A stretch of DNA of 35,989 nt from Gammaproteobacteria bacterium. Its GTDB lineage: Bacteria > Pseudomonadota > Gammaproteobacteria > Steroidobacterales > Steroidobacteraceae. Of the stretch, positions 6,994 through 14,313 are shown piece after piece. Made by a program: the position numbers and the translations under genes. Location of the stretch: contig JANYIY010000460.1 of the NCBI GenBank assembly GCA_025358615.1, forward strand, positions 1 to 35,989, in the 5' to 3' direction. Under the pieces are notes generated by a model that ran no database searches, had not been told where the DNA came from, and saw only the letters and a list, made by a program, of their open reading frames with translations. Each line of letters begins with the position of its first letter. The stretch's first letter is position 1.

Positions 6994-8471
6994 CGATCAA
7001 TCTCCACAAGGTGCTTATCCGCATCACCGTCACCCTCGCCCTGCTCCTAGCGGTGCTGCTGCTCGCGCTCTGGATCAAGCCGCTCGACATCCTGCGAGTC
7101 GGCGCCAACTATTCCGCCAAGATCGTCTGCTCCAATGTGTTTCTCGCCGGCCGCGATCCCGAAGAAGTGCTGCGCTCCGATGTGCAAGCACCCGGCATCG
7201 CGCTGCTGCGCCTGATGCGCGTCGCCGTCGACAGAGAACACCGAGTAGTGCACGCTGATCTGCTCGGTTTCATCGGTCACGGCCTCGCCGTGGCGCGCCC
7301 CGGCGTCGGCTGCGCCGCCGTGCCCGATGGCGACCTCGATTTCGCCACACACGCCAGCATCGCCCCACCCCGCACCGCTACCGCCACTGCCGCAGCTGCG
7401 GCAGCCGCCTCCGACTCATCTTCCGCACTCGCGTCCGGCCTCCCGGTCGCAGGCGCAGTTGCCGCCGAACTCTGGCCCGACGGCAACACTGTCGCCACCA
7501 CCAGCGCGCTCGACCACGTCCTCCACGACGACAGCCTCGCCGGCCCCGGCATGCGCGCCATCGTCGTGGTCGATCACGGCCGCATCGTTGCCGAGCGCTA
7601 TGCTGCCGGCTTCTCCGCAGCGACACCCCTGCTCGGCTGGTCCATGACCAAGTCCGTTCTCGCCGGACTCACCGGCATGCTGGTCAAGGAAGGCCGGCTC
7701 ACGCTCGAGCAACCCGCTGGCTGGCCCGCCGGCGACGGCCGCGAGCAGATCCGGATTGCCGATCTGCTTGCCATGTCCAGCGGCCTGCGCTTCAACGAAG
7801 CCTACGGCGCCGTCTCCGACGTTACCCGCATGTTGTACCTGGAACGCGACGCAGCCGGATTCGCGCGCGCGCAGCCGCTCCTTCATCCGCCAGGTGCCTT
7901 CTGGAGTTACTCGAGCGGTTCAGCAAACATCCTGTCGCGCATCGTCCAGGACGCAGCCGGCAGCCTCGCTGCGGCGTACCCCGCCGAAAAGCTCTTTAAG
8001 CCTCTCGGCATGACTAGCGCCACCATGGAGACCGACGAATATGGAACGCTGGTCGGCTCCTCTTATATGTATGCCACCGCCCGCGACTGGGCCCGCTATG
8101 GACTGTTCCTGGCGCAGGACGGGATTTGGCGCGGCCAAGAAATGCTCCCACCTGGCTTTGTCGCCATGATGGCCACCCCCGTAGCGGCATCCGGCGGCGA
8201 ATATGGCGAGGGCCTCGTCTGGCTGTGGGGCGCCGACGCAATCCAACCCGGCAAAAATCCCGACGCCGCCTATGGCATACCCACCGACACTTTCTGGTTG
8301 GAAGGCCACGACGGCCAAAGCATGGCCGTGATTCGCTCGCGCCAACTAGTCATCGTACGCTTAGGCCTTACGCCTGCGAGCGATCACTACCAACCCGACT
8401 CCCTTGCAAAGGCCATCCTCGACACTGCAAAGCAAGCAGCGCCATTGAGTCTGGCGGTTCGGCAAAGATAG
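6990..8471 (+). CDS. SxxK serine hydrolase (beta-lactamase/6-aminohexanoate-dimer hydrolase type)
   Basis: A 493-residue protein with an N-terminal membrane segment (TVTLALLLAVLLLALWI) that would anchor it in the inner membrane facing the periplasm. A low-complexity Ala/Thr/Ser linker around residues 130-150 separates an N-terminal region from the serine-hydrolase domain. The nucleophile motif is SMTK (S218-K221), followed by YSSGSANILSRI as the Tyr motif and a C-terminal GHDGQSM in the place usually held by KTG/HxG. This pattern fits beta-lactamase-family esterases and 6-aminohexanoate-dimer (EstB/NylB-like) hydrolases rather than true beta-lactamases. The start ATG overlaps the leader ORF stop, implying translational coupling. 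The substrate is unknown. Confidence 0.85.
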   Translation: MTINLHKVLIRITVTLALLLAVLLLALWIKPLDILRVGANYSAKIVCSNVFLAGRDPEEVLRSDVQAPGIALLRLMRVAVDREHRVVHADLLGFIGHGLAVARPGVGCAAVPDGDLDFATHASIAPPRTATATAAAAAAASDSSSALASGLPVAGAVAAELWPDGNTVATTSALDHVLHDDSLAGPGMRAIVVVDHGRIVAERYAAGFSAATPLLGWSMTKSVLAGLTGMLVKEGRLTLEQPAGWPAGDGREQIRIADLLAMSSGLRFNEAYGAVSDVTRMLYLERDAAGFARAQPLLHPPGAFWSYSSGSANILSRIVQDAAGSLAAAYPAEKLFKPLGMTSATMETDEYGTLVGSSYMYATARDWARYGLFLAQDGIWRGQEMLPPGFVAMMATPVAASGGEYGEGLVWLWGADAIQPGKNPDAAYGIPTDTFWLEGHDGQSMAVIRSRQLVIVRLGLTPASDHYQPDSLAKAILDTAKQAAPLSLAVRQR

Positions 8472-8480
8472 GAGATAGAC

Positions 8481-8552
8481 GTGATTGAAGGGTCCTGTCA
8501 CTGCGGAGCGGCTATGTGGCGGTTCAACGGAATCCCGGAATCACATCCTTAA
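8481..8552 (+). pseudogene. N-terminal stump of a GFA-family (S-hydroxymethylglutathione synthase-like) gene
   Basis: A GTG at 8481 with an AGGAGAT ribosome-binding site opens a frame reading (M)IEGSCHCGAAMWRFNGIPE then SHP and TAA. GSCHCGA(V)xWxFxGxPES is the conserved N-terminus of GFA/CENP-V-type proteins, where the CxC pair binds structural zinc. The remaining ~110 residues are absent and the sequence passes directly into the leader of the VOC gene. Translation signals survive but the product cannot fold, so this is a deletion remnant. The match covers about 20 residues and is distinctive. Confidence 0.6.
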
Positions 8553-8568
8553 TGTTGGAGACCTCGCA

Positions 8569-8949
8569 ATGCATTATTCGCGCCTCTGCGCCGTGCTGAT
8601 CGACTGCAACACCTCCGACGTCGACGAGGCCGCGCACTTCTGGGGCGAGGCGCTCGGGCGCCCGGTAGACCCGGCGCACCCCGGCACCCGCGGCAACTAC
8701 CGCATGCTGGAAACTCCGGCCGACGAACCCATCGTGCAAATTCAGCGCGTCGAGCACGAGAGCCGCGTCCACATTGACATCGAGACCGACGATATTCCGG
8801 CAGAGGTGAGCCGACTCGAAACGCTTGGCGCCAAAGTGGTCGACCGCTTGGAGCGTTGGGTCGTAATGCAGTCGCCCACCGGCCAGCGCTTCTGCGTTGT
8901 ACGTATCCAGCGTCCCGGCTTCCCGAAGAACGCGAATCGCAGGGACTGA
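8569..8949 (+). CDS. VOC family protein (glyoxalase-like domain)
   Basis: A 126-residue protein with the two-βαβββ VOC plan. It starts MHYSRLCAVLIDCNTSDVDEAAHFWGEALG, typical of the Glyoxalase_6-type subgroup; a middle ESRVHIDIETDDIPAEVSRLETLGAKVV supplies a His ligand, and the end has SPTGQRFCVVRIQRPGFP in place of the usual DPxGNxF. I chose the ATG at 8569 because TTGGAGA lies at suitable spacing and homologues start here; a longer open frame runs up to 8485 through the GFA stump. VOC proteins bind a divalent metal and act on varied small substrates; this subgroup is mostly uncharacterised. Confidence 0.85.
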   Translation: MHYSRLCAVLIDCNTSDVDEAAHFWGEALGRPVDPAHPGTRGNYRMLETPADEPIVQIQRVEHESRVHIDIETDDIPAEVSRLETLGAKVVDRLERWVVMQSPTGQRFCVVRIQRPGFPKNANRRD

Positions 8950-9107
8950 TCCGCTCAATCTCACTGTTCGACACCGCGAATCAAAATAGACGACACTGGA
9001 TGGCCTGTGCCAAATCTGCAGCAAATACTCCCGTTCTTGCCGCTGTTGCAACGGGCAACCGCGCGATAAGCGGTCGCCCATACATTAGCTAGAACTTAGG
9101 TGTAAAC

Positions 9108-9794
9108 GTGCCGGAATCATTGACAATCACCGACGGTCGATCGTCCCTTCGCGCTTGGGCCCCGCGACTGCTCGCCACTACTGCGTGGATCGGTCTCCTG
9201 CTACAGCTCGCGCTGTCGATCAAGTTGGCCCTCGCCGACGGAAAACCAGTGATTGACGGGCTGGTCGCCTACTTCGGCTACTTCACGATTCTCACTAATA
9301 TATTCGTCGCACTGGTCTGCACCGCCGGTGCTCTGACTCAGCCCCTTCAAGCCCGCTTGTGGCTATACCGTCCAACAGCCGTGGGGTGCGCCACCGCTGC
9401 GATACTGGTCGTCGGTATCGGCTATCACTGGCTGCTGCGTGATATCTGGTCGCCGCAGGGCGCCCAGTGGATCGCAGACATCCTCTTGCACTACGTCGTA
9501 CCCGTCGGAGCCCTGCTGCATTGGCTGATCTACCCCAACGCCACTCGACTGGCCTGGTGGGCGCCTCTGTCCTGGTGCTGGTACCCGCTGGTTTACTTTG
9601 TTTACGTCATGGCGCGCGGCGAGATGCTGTCCTCCTATCCTTACCCGTTCATCGATGTTTTGGTCCTGGGATACACACGGTCAATCGTCAACGCAATCGC
9701 CTTCCTGATTGGATTTGTTGCCCTGAGCTACGCGCTGCTGGCAATCAAACGTTTGCTGACAGCGAATAGGAGCACCGGGGTAGGGCCCGGATGA
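9108..9794 (+). CDS. Pr6Pr-type integral membrane protein
   Basis: A 228-residue protein with about six membrane helices and little soluble sequence. Signature segments are GLVAYFGYFTILTNIFVAL, HWLLRDIWSPQGAQWIADIL, LHYVVPVGALLHWLIYP and YPLVYFVYVMARGE...YPYPFIDV, which match the bacterial Pr6Pr/FAR-17a-AIG1-like family. The cellular role of bacterial members is unknown; eukaryotic relatives include lipid hydrolases, but the catalytic residues cannot be assigned here with confidence. The start is a GTG with a modest TAGGTG ribosome-binding site. The stop overlaps the frame of the GNAT stump. Confidence 0.8.
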   Translation: MPESLTITDGRSSLRAWAPRLLATTAWIGLLLQLALSIKLALADGKPVIDGLVAYFGYFTILTNIFVALVCTAGALTQPLQARLWLYRPTAVGCATAAILVVGIGYHWLLRDIWSPQGAQWIADILLHYVVPVGALLHWLIYPNATRLAWWAPLSWCWYPLVYFVYVMARGEMLSSYPYPFIDVLVLGYTRSIVNAIAFLIGFVALSYALLAIKRLLTANRSTGVGPG

Positions 9795-9823
9795 CCAGAG
9801 GGCCCACGCAATCATCGTCCACC

Positions 9824-9985
9824 ACCATGACGACCGTCCGCGTAATTCTCGAGTCACCCGATCAGCCCGCAGCCCTGGCGTTCTATGAAAGCAGCGGCTA
9901 CCGGCGGCGCGGACCGTTCGGCGCCTATCGCGATGACCCACTCAGCGTTTTCATGCAAAAGTCTCTCCCCCACCGCCCAACCTAA
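9824..9985 (+). pseudogene. C-terminal stump of a GNAT acetyltransferase
   Basis: The frame reads ILESPDQPAALAFYESSGYR followed by RRGPFGAYRDDPLSVFMQKSL. This is the terminal βαβ of small GNAT N-acetyltransferases, where (Q)xxAxxLYExxGFxRxxPFxxYxxDPLSVFMEK is diagnostic. The N-terminal strands and the acetyl-CoA pyrophosphate loop (Q/RxxGxG/A) are missing; the frame opens at 9791 inside the preceding gene. About 45 of ~150 residues remain, so it should be non-functional. Confidence 0.7.
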
Positions 9986-10333
9986 TCGCATCCCGCCACC
10001 CGCAAGCTGCCCAACATGAGCAACCAGACGCCGCGCCAGCATTTCGACTCCTTCCTGGACAAATTCAACAGCGACTTTGCCAAATCTGCATAGGTTCGGT
10101 GTTGGTCGTATTTGCCGCAATACTGGGGAGCGCGGCGCTCGCCCAAATGCCGCTCAAGTAAATCGTCAGATCTCTTTGCCTAACGTCATCTAAGCCGCAT
10201 CTTCCGCACTGGGCGATTCGGCCCCCCGCCAGGTGTCCAATTAGCTATATTGGGCCTCCCCTCCCCACGGGCGTCAATCTCAATAACCGGCCTCTTAATC
10301 GAGTTTCGCCCGCGCCAGCGCAGCACCCCGCCC
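9986..10333. other. 348-bp stretch without a convincing gene
   Basis: Two micro-ORFs on the plus strand may be further remnants. One at 10016-10093 encodes MSNQTPRQHFDSFLDKFNSD then FAKSA. The other, at 10099-10161, encodes VLVVFAAILGSAALAQMPLK from a GTG and looks like a signal peptide with an ALA cleavage site but no mature protein. Neither has a good ribosome-binding site. The right part is the 3' flank of the M20 gene; no clear T-tailed terminator was found. Nothing else is recognisable. Confidence 0.5.
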
Positions 10334-11800
10334 TCAATGCACCTGCTCGGCGTAAATCTTGACGAGTGCATATAAGAAATCCCGCCCGTCGTACAGCGAC
10401 TGCACCCGGATGCGCTCATTCAACCCGTGAATGTTGCTCAAGTCCGGGTCGATGAACATACCGCTCAACCCATACGTCGGAATCCCCGCTTCGGCCAGAT
10501 AGATCGCATCCGTCCCCGCCGCCTGCAGCACCGGCACCACTTCAATGCCGGGATAAATTCGCCGCATCACCTGTTCGATCGGCTTCATGATGGCCGGCGT
10601 CAGCGGCGGCGGCAGCACCACGGGATCGGATGGCTCGATGGTCGTTATGGCGATCTCTGAATCCGCCAGTACTCCGCCCAGCATCCGGCGCACCTCTTCA
10701 ATGCCCACGCCGGGAAATATACGGCAGTTCACATGAGCGCCAGCCCGTTGGGGCAGCGCATTGGTCGCATGCCCCGCGCTCATCAGCGTCGCCACGCAGG
10801 TGGTGCGCAACATGGCGTTCAATCGCGGGTCCTGCGACACCACCGCCACCGCCTTCGCGTCGGTGGGATCTTTCACCAACGCCTTCATCGCCGCGCCCGT
10901 CTCTCCGCCGACGATCCCCGACATGCGGCTGAAGTAGCTGCGAGTGGTGTCGTTCAATTGCACCGGGAATTCATAGGCGCCGAGGCGCGTCAAGCCCGCC
11001 GCGAGGTGATAGATGGCGTTATTCTTCAATGGCCGCGAGCTGTGCCCGCCCGGATTCACTACTTCCAGCCGATAACCTTGATCCGTCTTCTCGCCCGCCT
11101 CGATTTCCATGACGACGCGATGTCCATCTGCGTCCAGCACCCCATAGGCAAATTCATTCAGCGCGAACGCGGCATCGATCAATTGCCGTTCGTGCTTCAC
11201 CAAGTACTCCGCGCCTTCGAACGCCGACCCAGCCTCCTCCCCACAGGTCAACGCCATCTTGATGGCCCGCTTTGGCTGGTAGCCCTCCTTGCGCAGACGG
11301 ACCAGCGTGTCCACCCACACCGCAGCCATCGACTTATCATCGAAAGTGCCACGGCCGTAAAAGTAGCCGCCCTCCTCCACCAAGGTAAAGGGATCCCGCG
11401 TCCAATCCTCGCGCCGCGCCTCCACCACATCCAGATGCGCCAACAGCAGAATCGCTTTCGCCGACCGGTCACTGCCCGGCAGCAACGCCACCACCCCACC
11501 ATCCTGCGGATGATCGGCTACGGCAAAGGGATGGATGTCGGCTTCCGGATAGCCCGCCGCCCTCAGGCGCGCTGTCATTTTCGCCGCCGCCAAGCTGCAG
11601 CTGCCGACGGAGTGACTGGTGTTGGTCTCGATCAACTCGCGGAACAGCTCGCGGAACTTGAGCTGATCAGCGCGCGGCGCGTCCGCCCGCCCGCTCGCCG
11701 TTCCAGCCGCCCCATCTCCCGGCGCCGCCGCCGCGCACGCCGCCAGCACGATCGCGGCCAGCAGCGGCGCCGCTACAGCCCTCGTCCGCATGTCTCGCAT
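10334..11800 (-). CDS. M20 family metallopeptidase, lipoprotein
   Basis: A 488-residue exported M20/M28-superfamily peptidase. The N-terminus has a hydrophobic stretch ending VLAACAA, a lipobox with Cys22. Catalytic-core motifs are visible: AHLDVV (H122, D124), GRGTFDDK (D154 bridging metal ligand) and CGEEAG (E188 base, E189 ligand). A dimerisation-lid segment (NPGGHSSRPLKNNAIYHLA) and a late GMFIDPDLSNIHGLNER supplying the last His follow. Members are carboxy- or aminopeptidases and deacylases; specificity cannot be read. It starts 6 bp after the permease stop on the same strand, so the two are almost certainly one operon. GAGGGG precedes two nearby ATGs (11800 and 11791); either may be the start. 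Confidence 0.88.
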   Translation of the reverse strand: MRDMRTRAVAAPLLAAIVLAACAAAAPGDGAAGTASGRADAPRADQLKFRELFRELIETNTSHSVGSCSLAAAKMTARLRAAGYPEADIHPFAVADHPQDGGVVALLPGSDRSAKAILLLAHLDVVEARREDWTRDPFTLVEEGGYFYGRGTFDDKSMAAVWVDTLVRLRKEGYQPKRAIKMALTCGEEAGSAFEGAEYLVKHERQLIDAAFALNEFAYGVLDADGHRVVMEIEAGEKTDQGYRLEVVNPGGHSSRPLKNNAIYHLAAGLTRLGAYEFPVQLNDTTRSYFSRMSGIVGGETGAAMKALVKDPTDAKAVAVVSQDPRLNAMLRTTCVATLMSAGHATNALPQRAGAHVNCRIFPGVGIEEVRRMLGGVLADSEIAITTIEPSDPVVLPPPLTPAIMKPIEQVMRRIYPGIEVVPVLQAAGTDAIYLAEAGIPTYGLSGMFIDPDLSNIHGLNERIRVQSLYDGRDFLYALVKIYAEQVH

Positions 11801-11806
11801 CGCCCC

Positions 11807-13144
11807 TCAACCAACCCGTCGACGCCGCGACAGCCACATGAACACCGGCGCACAGGCAACCAGCAACAACGCGGCATACAAACCGGATATCCAATCCTGC
11901 AAGATCGCCGCGATCCACAACGCCAGACAGCCCAGCAGCACGATGGCCGTGGTGAACGGAAAGCCCAGTGCACGATACGGCCGCGGCAGCGCCGGCTCTT
12001 TGCGCCGCAGAGCGAACAGAGCGAGGTATGTCAACACATAGTTGAGCAGGAAAAGCACCGCCGCGATCGCCACGATCTGCTCGAAGGCCGCACTCAAGAT
12101 CAGAACCGCCGTTCCCAGGCTCGTGAATGCCAACGCCAGTCGCGGCGTGCCCCCGGCGCTGACGTTGACGGCCTTCTGCGTGAAGAACCCGTCGCGGCCG
12201 ATCGCCAGCAGAATTCGCGGCGCCATCAGCAGCGTTGCATTGATGAGGCTGAGCACCGTCATCAGCGAAATCACCGTCACCAACATGTCGCCGCCGCGCG
12301 GCAGGACTAAGTGCGCGGCATCGGCCGCCGGCAGTTTCGACGCCGCCAACACCGGCAATGGCAGCACCCGCAGGATGGCGAGATTGATCATCACATACAT
12401 GGCCGCGAGTAAGATCGTTCCGCCGATCAGTGCGCGCGGCAGCGTCAGGGTCGGCTGCGTGCTCTCCTCCGCCATGTAGATGGGTGAGTACCATCCGTCG
12501 TAGGTCACGAACACTGCGCGCAGAGCGGTCACGACGGCAGCCAGCATGCCGAACGACAGCAGCGGCAGCGCTGCGGCGGACGTCGCCGGCGGCGGCTCGC
12601 CGGCGGCGGCCACGGATGGCGCGACGAAACAGGCGACTACCAACACCATCATCATGAGACCGATGGTGAGACTGATGATGCGCGTCAGCGTGCTACCGAT
12701 ACGCAGGCCCGCCCAATGCATCACGGTGAAGATGCAAAGCGCGGCAATGGCGATGGCCCGCGGCCACTCCGCGCTCGCCGGCCACAGTGCGCCGATGAAT
12801 ACCGCCGCCGTCAGCGCGGCATAGGCGATGGCGGCGATCTGGTTCAGCCAGTCGCTCCAGCCCACCACGAACCCCACTCCGTTGCCGAAGGCGCGGCGCG
12901 CGTACACATAGAAGCCGCCCGCCTCAGGCAGCATGGCGGACAATTCAGCCACCGCCATTGCGCCGAGCAGCGCATAGATGCCGCCCAGAATCCAAAACAG
13001 CACGATCAGCCGTGAGTCGCCCAGCGCCTGCGCCAGAGTACCCGGCAGCCGCAGAATGCCCACCCCCACGGTGCCGCCGAAGACCATCGCCACTCCGAAG
13101 CCGAGCCCCAAAATTCGCCGCAATGGGCGCGCTGGTTCATTCAT
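11807..13144 (-). CDS. APC-superfamily amino acid permease
   Basis: A 445-residue inner-membrane transporter with about 12 helices. The N-terminal LGFGVAMVFGGTVGVGILRLPGTLA contains the conserved TM1 substrate-binding GxGI element, followed by LGGIYALLGAMAVAELSAMLPEAGGFYVYARRAFG, the TM2-TM3 signature of APC carriers. A cytosolic-loop motif AEESTQPTLTLPRALIGG is also typical. I chose the ATG at 13144 (MNEPARPLRRILG); the frame stays open further upstream to 13231 but that extension is not family-like. It leads an operon with the M20 lipoprotein, consistent with import of amino acids released outside (inference). The exact substrate is unknown. Confidence 0.87.
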   Translation of the reverse strand: MNEPARPLRRILGLGFGVAMVFGGTVGVGILRLPGTLAQALGDSRLIVLFWILGGIYALLGAMAVAELSAMLPEAGGFYVYARRAFGNGVGFVVGWSDWLNQIAAIAYAALTAAVFIGALWPASAEWPRAIAIAALCIFTVMHWAGLRIGSTLTRIISLTIGLMMMVLVVACFVAPSVAAAGEPPPATSAAALPLLSFGMLAAVVTALRAVFVTYDGWYSPIYMAEESTQPTLTLPRALIGGTILLAAMYVMINLAILRVLPLPVLAASKLPAADAAHLVLPRGGDMLVTVISLMTVLSLINATLLMAPRILLAIGRDGFFTQKAVNVSAGGTPRLALAFTSLGTAVLILSAAFEQIVAIAAVLFLLNYVLTYLALFALRRKEPALPRPYRALGFPFTTAIVLLGCLALWIAAILQDWISGLYAALLLVACAPVFMWLSRRRRVG

Positions 13145-13184
13145 TATTCGTATCGCTGGCGGGGCACGGCCGCCAGCTTGCGCG

Positions 13185-13430
13185 AGAGCCACGTTGATCG
13201 CAAGCGCTAAGCCCGAGACCATGCAGCGCATCGGCTATGCGGTGGGAGCGGTCACCGTCGGCATCGCCGCCAATATGTCCGGACTCGCCGCAGGTATCTC
13301 AATCGCAGTCGCAAAGGCTGCCGCGTTCTGGGTGTTCGCCGCCTTCGTGCCGGTGCTCATCCTTGCCCTGATCTGCGCCTGGACTTTCACTTGGGAGGTC
13401 CACCTCTCCCCGCTCTCGCGGACTGATTGA
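13185..13430 (+). pseudogene. C-terminal stump of an MFS transporter
   Basis: The plus-strand frame reads ATLIASAKPETMQRIGYAVG, then AVTVGIAANMSGLAAGI...AAAFWVFAAFVPVLILALICAW to TGA at 13430. (T)xQRIGYAxGAAxxGIxANxxG and AFWVFAAFVP are the last two helices of DHA-type MFS carriers. The preceding ten helices are absent; the frame upstream runs antisense through the permease start. An ATG at 13221 exists but no ribosome-binding site is obvious. It overlaps the 3' end of the convergent SRPBCC gene, whose tail is probably an artefact of this junction. Confidence 0.65.
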
Positions 13431-13871
13431 TCGCGCCAGCGCCGCGCTCGTCGCCGCGCGCCAATTCTCGATCATGCGGCCATACACCTCCGGCGATAAG
13501 AAATGTTGCACGAAGGCCTGCGCCTGCGCGTCCAGCGCCGTCAAGGTGTAAGTCACGCTCACATCCGTTCCGCCGGCCGGCGGTTCGGTGCAAACGACGT
13601 CGACCAGTCCGATATTGGAGCCATGCGCCAGACGCGCATAGCTCACCCGGCCTGCGGCGGGCCGGTAGTCGAGCACGATCCAAGTGGTCGTTCGAGCCTC
13701 GTGCTTGACGGTTTGAAATGCACTGCCGCGCCGCTCGGCGCCGCTCAACATGATGGGATCCCAGCCCGCGGCCCATGCGCGTTCGCCGCGCGCCGTGAAC
13801 AGCGGCATGACCCTGGCGCGCGGCCCATCCAAGTGAAAGCTACGACTCTGACTGTGCGGTTCGGCCGGCAT
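13299..13871 (-). CDS. SRPBCC-type (START-like) small protein
   Basis: A 190-residue protein starting MPAEPHSQSRSFHLDGPRARV. The run VMPLFTARGERAWAAGWDPIML, then SGAERRGSAFQTVKHEARTTTWIVLDYRPAAGRVSYARLA and TDVSVTYTLTALDAQAQAFVQHFLSPEVYGRMIENWRAAT fits the helix-grip SRPBCC fold (ligand-binding or polyketide-cyclase-like), with the FxxxGExxWxxGWxP motif of one uncharacterised bacterial subgroup. The last ~40 residues (SPRERGEVDLPSES...) are polar, unlike the family, and lie antisense to the MFS stump, so the natural stop has probably been lost. GGAGGTGC precedes the ATG. A 24-bp near-palindrome sits about 22 bp upstream, suggesting repressor control. Confidence 0.7.
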   Translation of the reverse strand: MPAEPHSQSRSFHLDGPRARVMPLFTARGERAWAAGWDPIMLSGAERRGSAFQTVKHEARTTTWIVLDYRPAAGRVSYARLAHGSNIGLVDVVCTEPPAGGTDVSVTYTLTALDAQAQAFVQHFLSPEVYGRMIENWRAATSAALARSISPRERGEVDLPSESPGADQGKDEHRHEGGEHPERGSLCDCD

Positions 13872-13892
13872 GGGGCACCTCCGAGTGATGTT

Positions 13893-13916
13893 TGGTACAT
13901 TGGTACCAACGTACCA
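13893..13916. promoter_or_regulatory. 24-bp near-perfect palindrome, candidate operator
   Basis: The site has outer arms TGGTAC (13893-13898) and GTACCA (13911-13916) around a core TTGGTACCAA. The whole 24 bp equals its own reverse complement except for one symmetric pair of mismatches. It lies in the 134-bp divergent gap, 22 bp upstream of the SRPBCC ATG and 90 bp upstream of the plus-strand gene at 14006. Size and symmetry suit a dimeric repressor such as TetR or ArsR type; no such gene is in the window. Confidence 0.6.
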
Positions 13917-14005
13917 TGAACTTAGGCGACTTCGCAAACTAAGGTGTCCGGCCGCCGCAAACCTGCGATCATTGCCGGCACGGCCTTTGAATTGAGGAAT
14001 CCCCC

Positions 14006-14296
14006 ATGACCGCAAAAAAAACCCTGTCGCATCCCGTGCCGCGCGAAGTCGAACGGATACAGACCGGCGTGCGGCTGGAAAAGCGCCTGCTCAAGGTGCT
14101 CAAAGGACTGGCGGAATACCTCGACCTGTCCTTGGGCGACCTGCTCGAAGGGATTGCCCTACACGCCTTGGAGAATAAGCCCCCCTTCAAGCGTCAGACA
14201 CTGGAAAAGATCTCTCAGCTGCGCCGCGTATATAATTTCGACCTGGTCGCGGCGAACAGTCATCGGCTGCGCGAAACGGAGGGCGGTGGCGGATAA
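14006..14296 (+). CDS. Small helix-rich protein, possibly ribbon-helix-helix
   Basis: A 96-residue basic protein: MTAKKTLSHPVPREVERIQT then GVRLEKRLLKVLKGLAEYLDLSLGDLLEGIALHALENKPPFKRQTLEKISQLRRVY. The segment TGVRLEKRLLKVLKGLAEYLDLSLGDLLEGIALHAL has the strand-helix-turn-helix pattern of ribbon-helix-helix DNA-binding proteins, but no family hit can be claimed. GAGGA at correct spacing precedes the ATG. MarC follows 17 bp downstream on the same strand. It could in principle bind the nearby palindrome, which is conjecture. Confidence 0.7.
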   Translation: MTAKKTLSHPVPREVERIQTGVRLEKRLLKVLKGLAEYLDLSLGDLLEGIALHALENKPPFKRQTLEKISQLRRVYNFDLVAANSHRLRETEGGGG

Positions 14297-14313
14297 TAGC
14301 GCCGCCCGATTCA

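Noticed and set aside
6990-8471. True antibiotic beta-lactamase
   Set aside because: The SxxK and Tyr motifs are present but the C-terminal motif is HDGQS, not KTG, and the long membrane-anchored N-terminal region fits esterase/hydrolase relatives instead.
9000-9092. 30-codon plus-strand ORF (MACAKSAANTPVL…) between the VOC and Pr6Pr genes
   Set aside because: No ribosome-binding site and no similarity; treated as part of the 158-bp intergenic region, which otherwise shows only a weak CCCGTT/AACGGG repeat.
10186-10419. 77-codon minus-strand open frame (…LRWRGRNSIKRPVIEID…)
   Set aside because: Overlaps the 3' end of the M20 gene in another frame, no ribosome-binding site and no recognisable domain.
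10733-12310. 525-codon plus-strand open frame
   Set aside because: Antisense to the M20 peptidase and APC permease genes, both of which have intact catalytic or membrane motifs; its translation is Arg/Gln-rich noise.
13185-13430. Intact small membrane protein
   Set aside because: The two helices match the last part of MFS carriers and there is no ribosome-binding site, so a remnant is the simpler reading.
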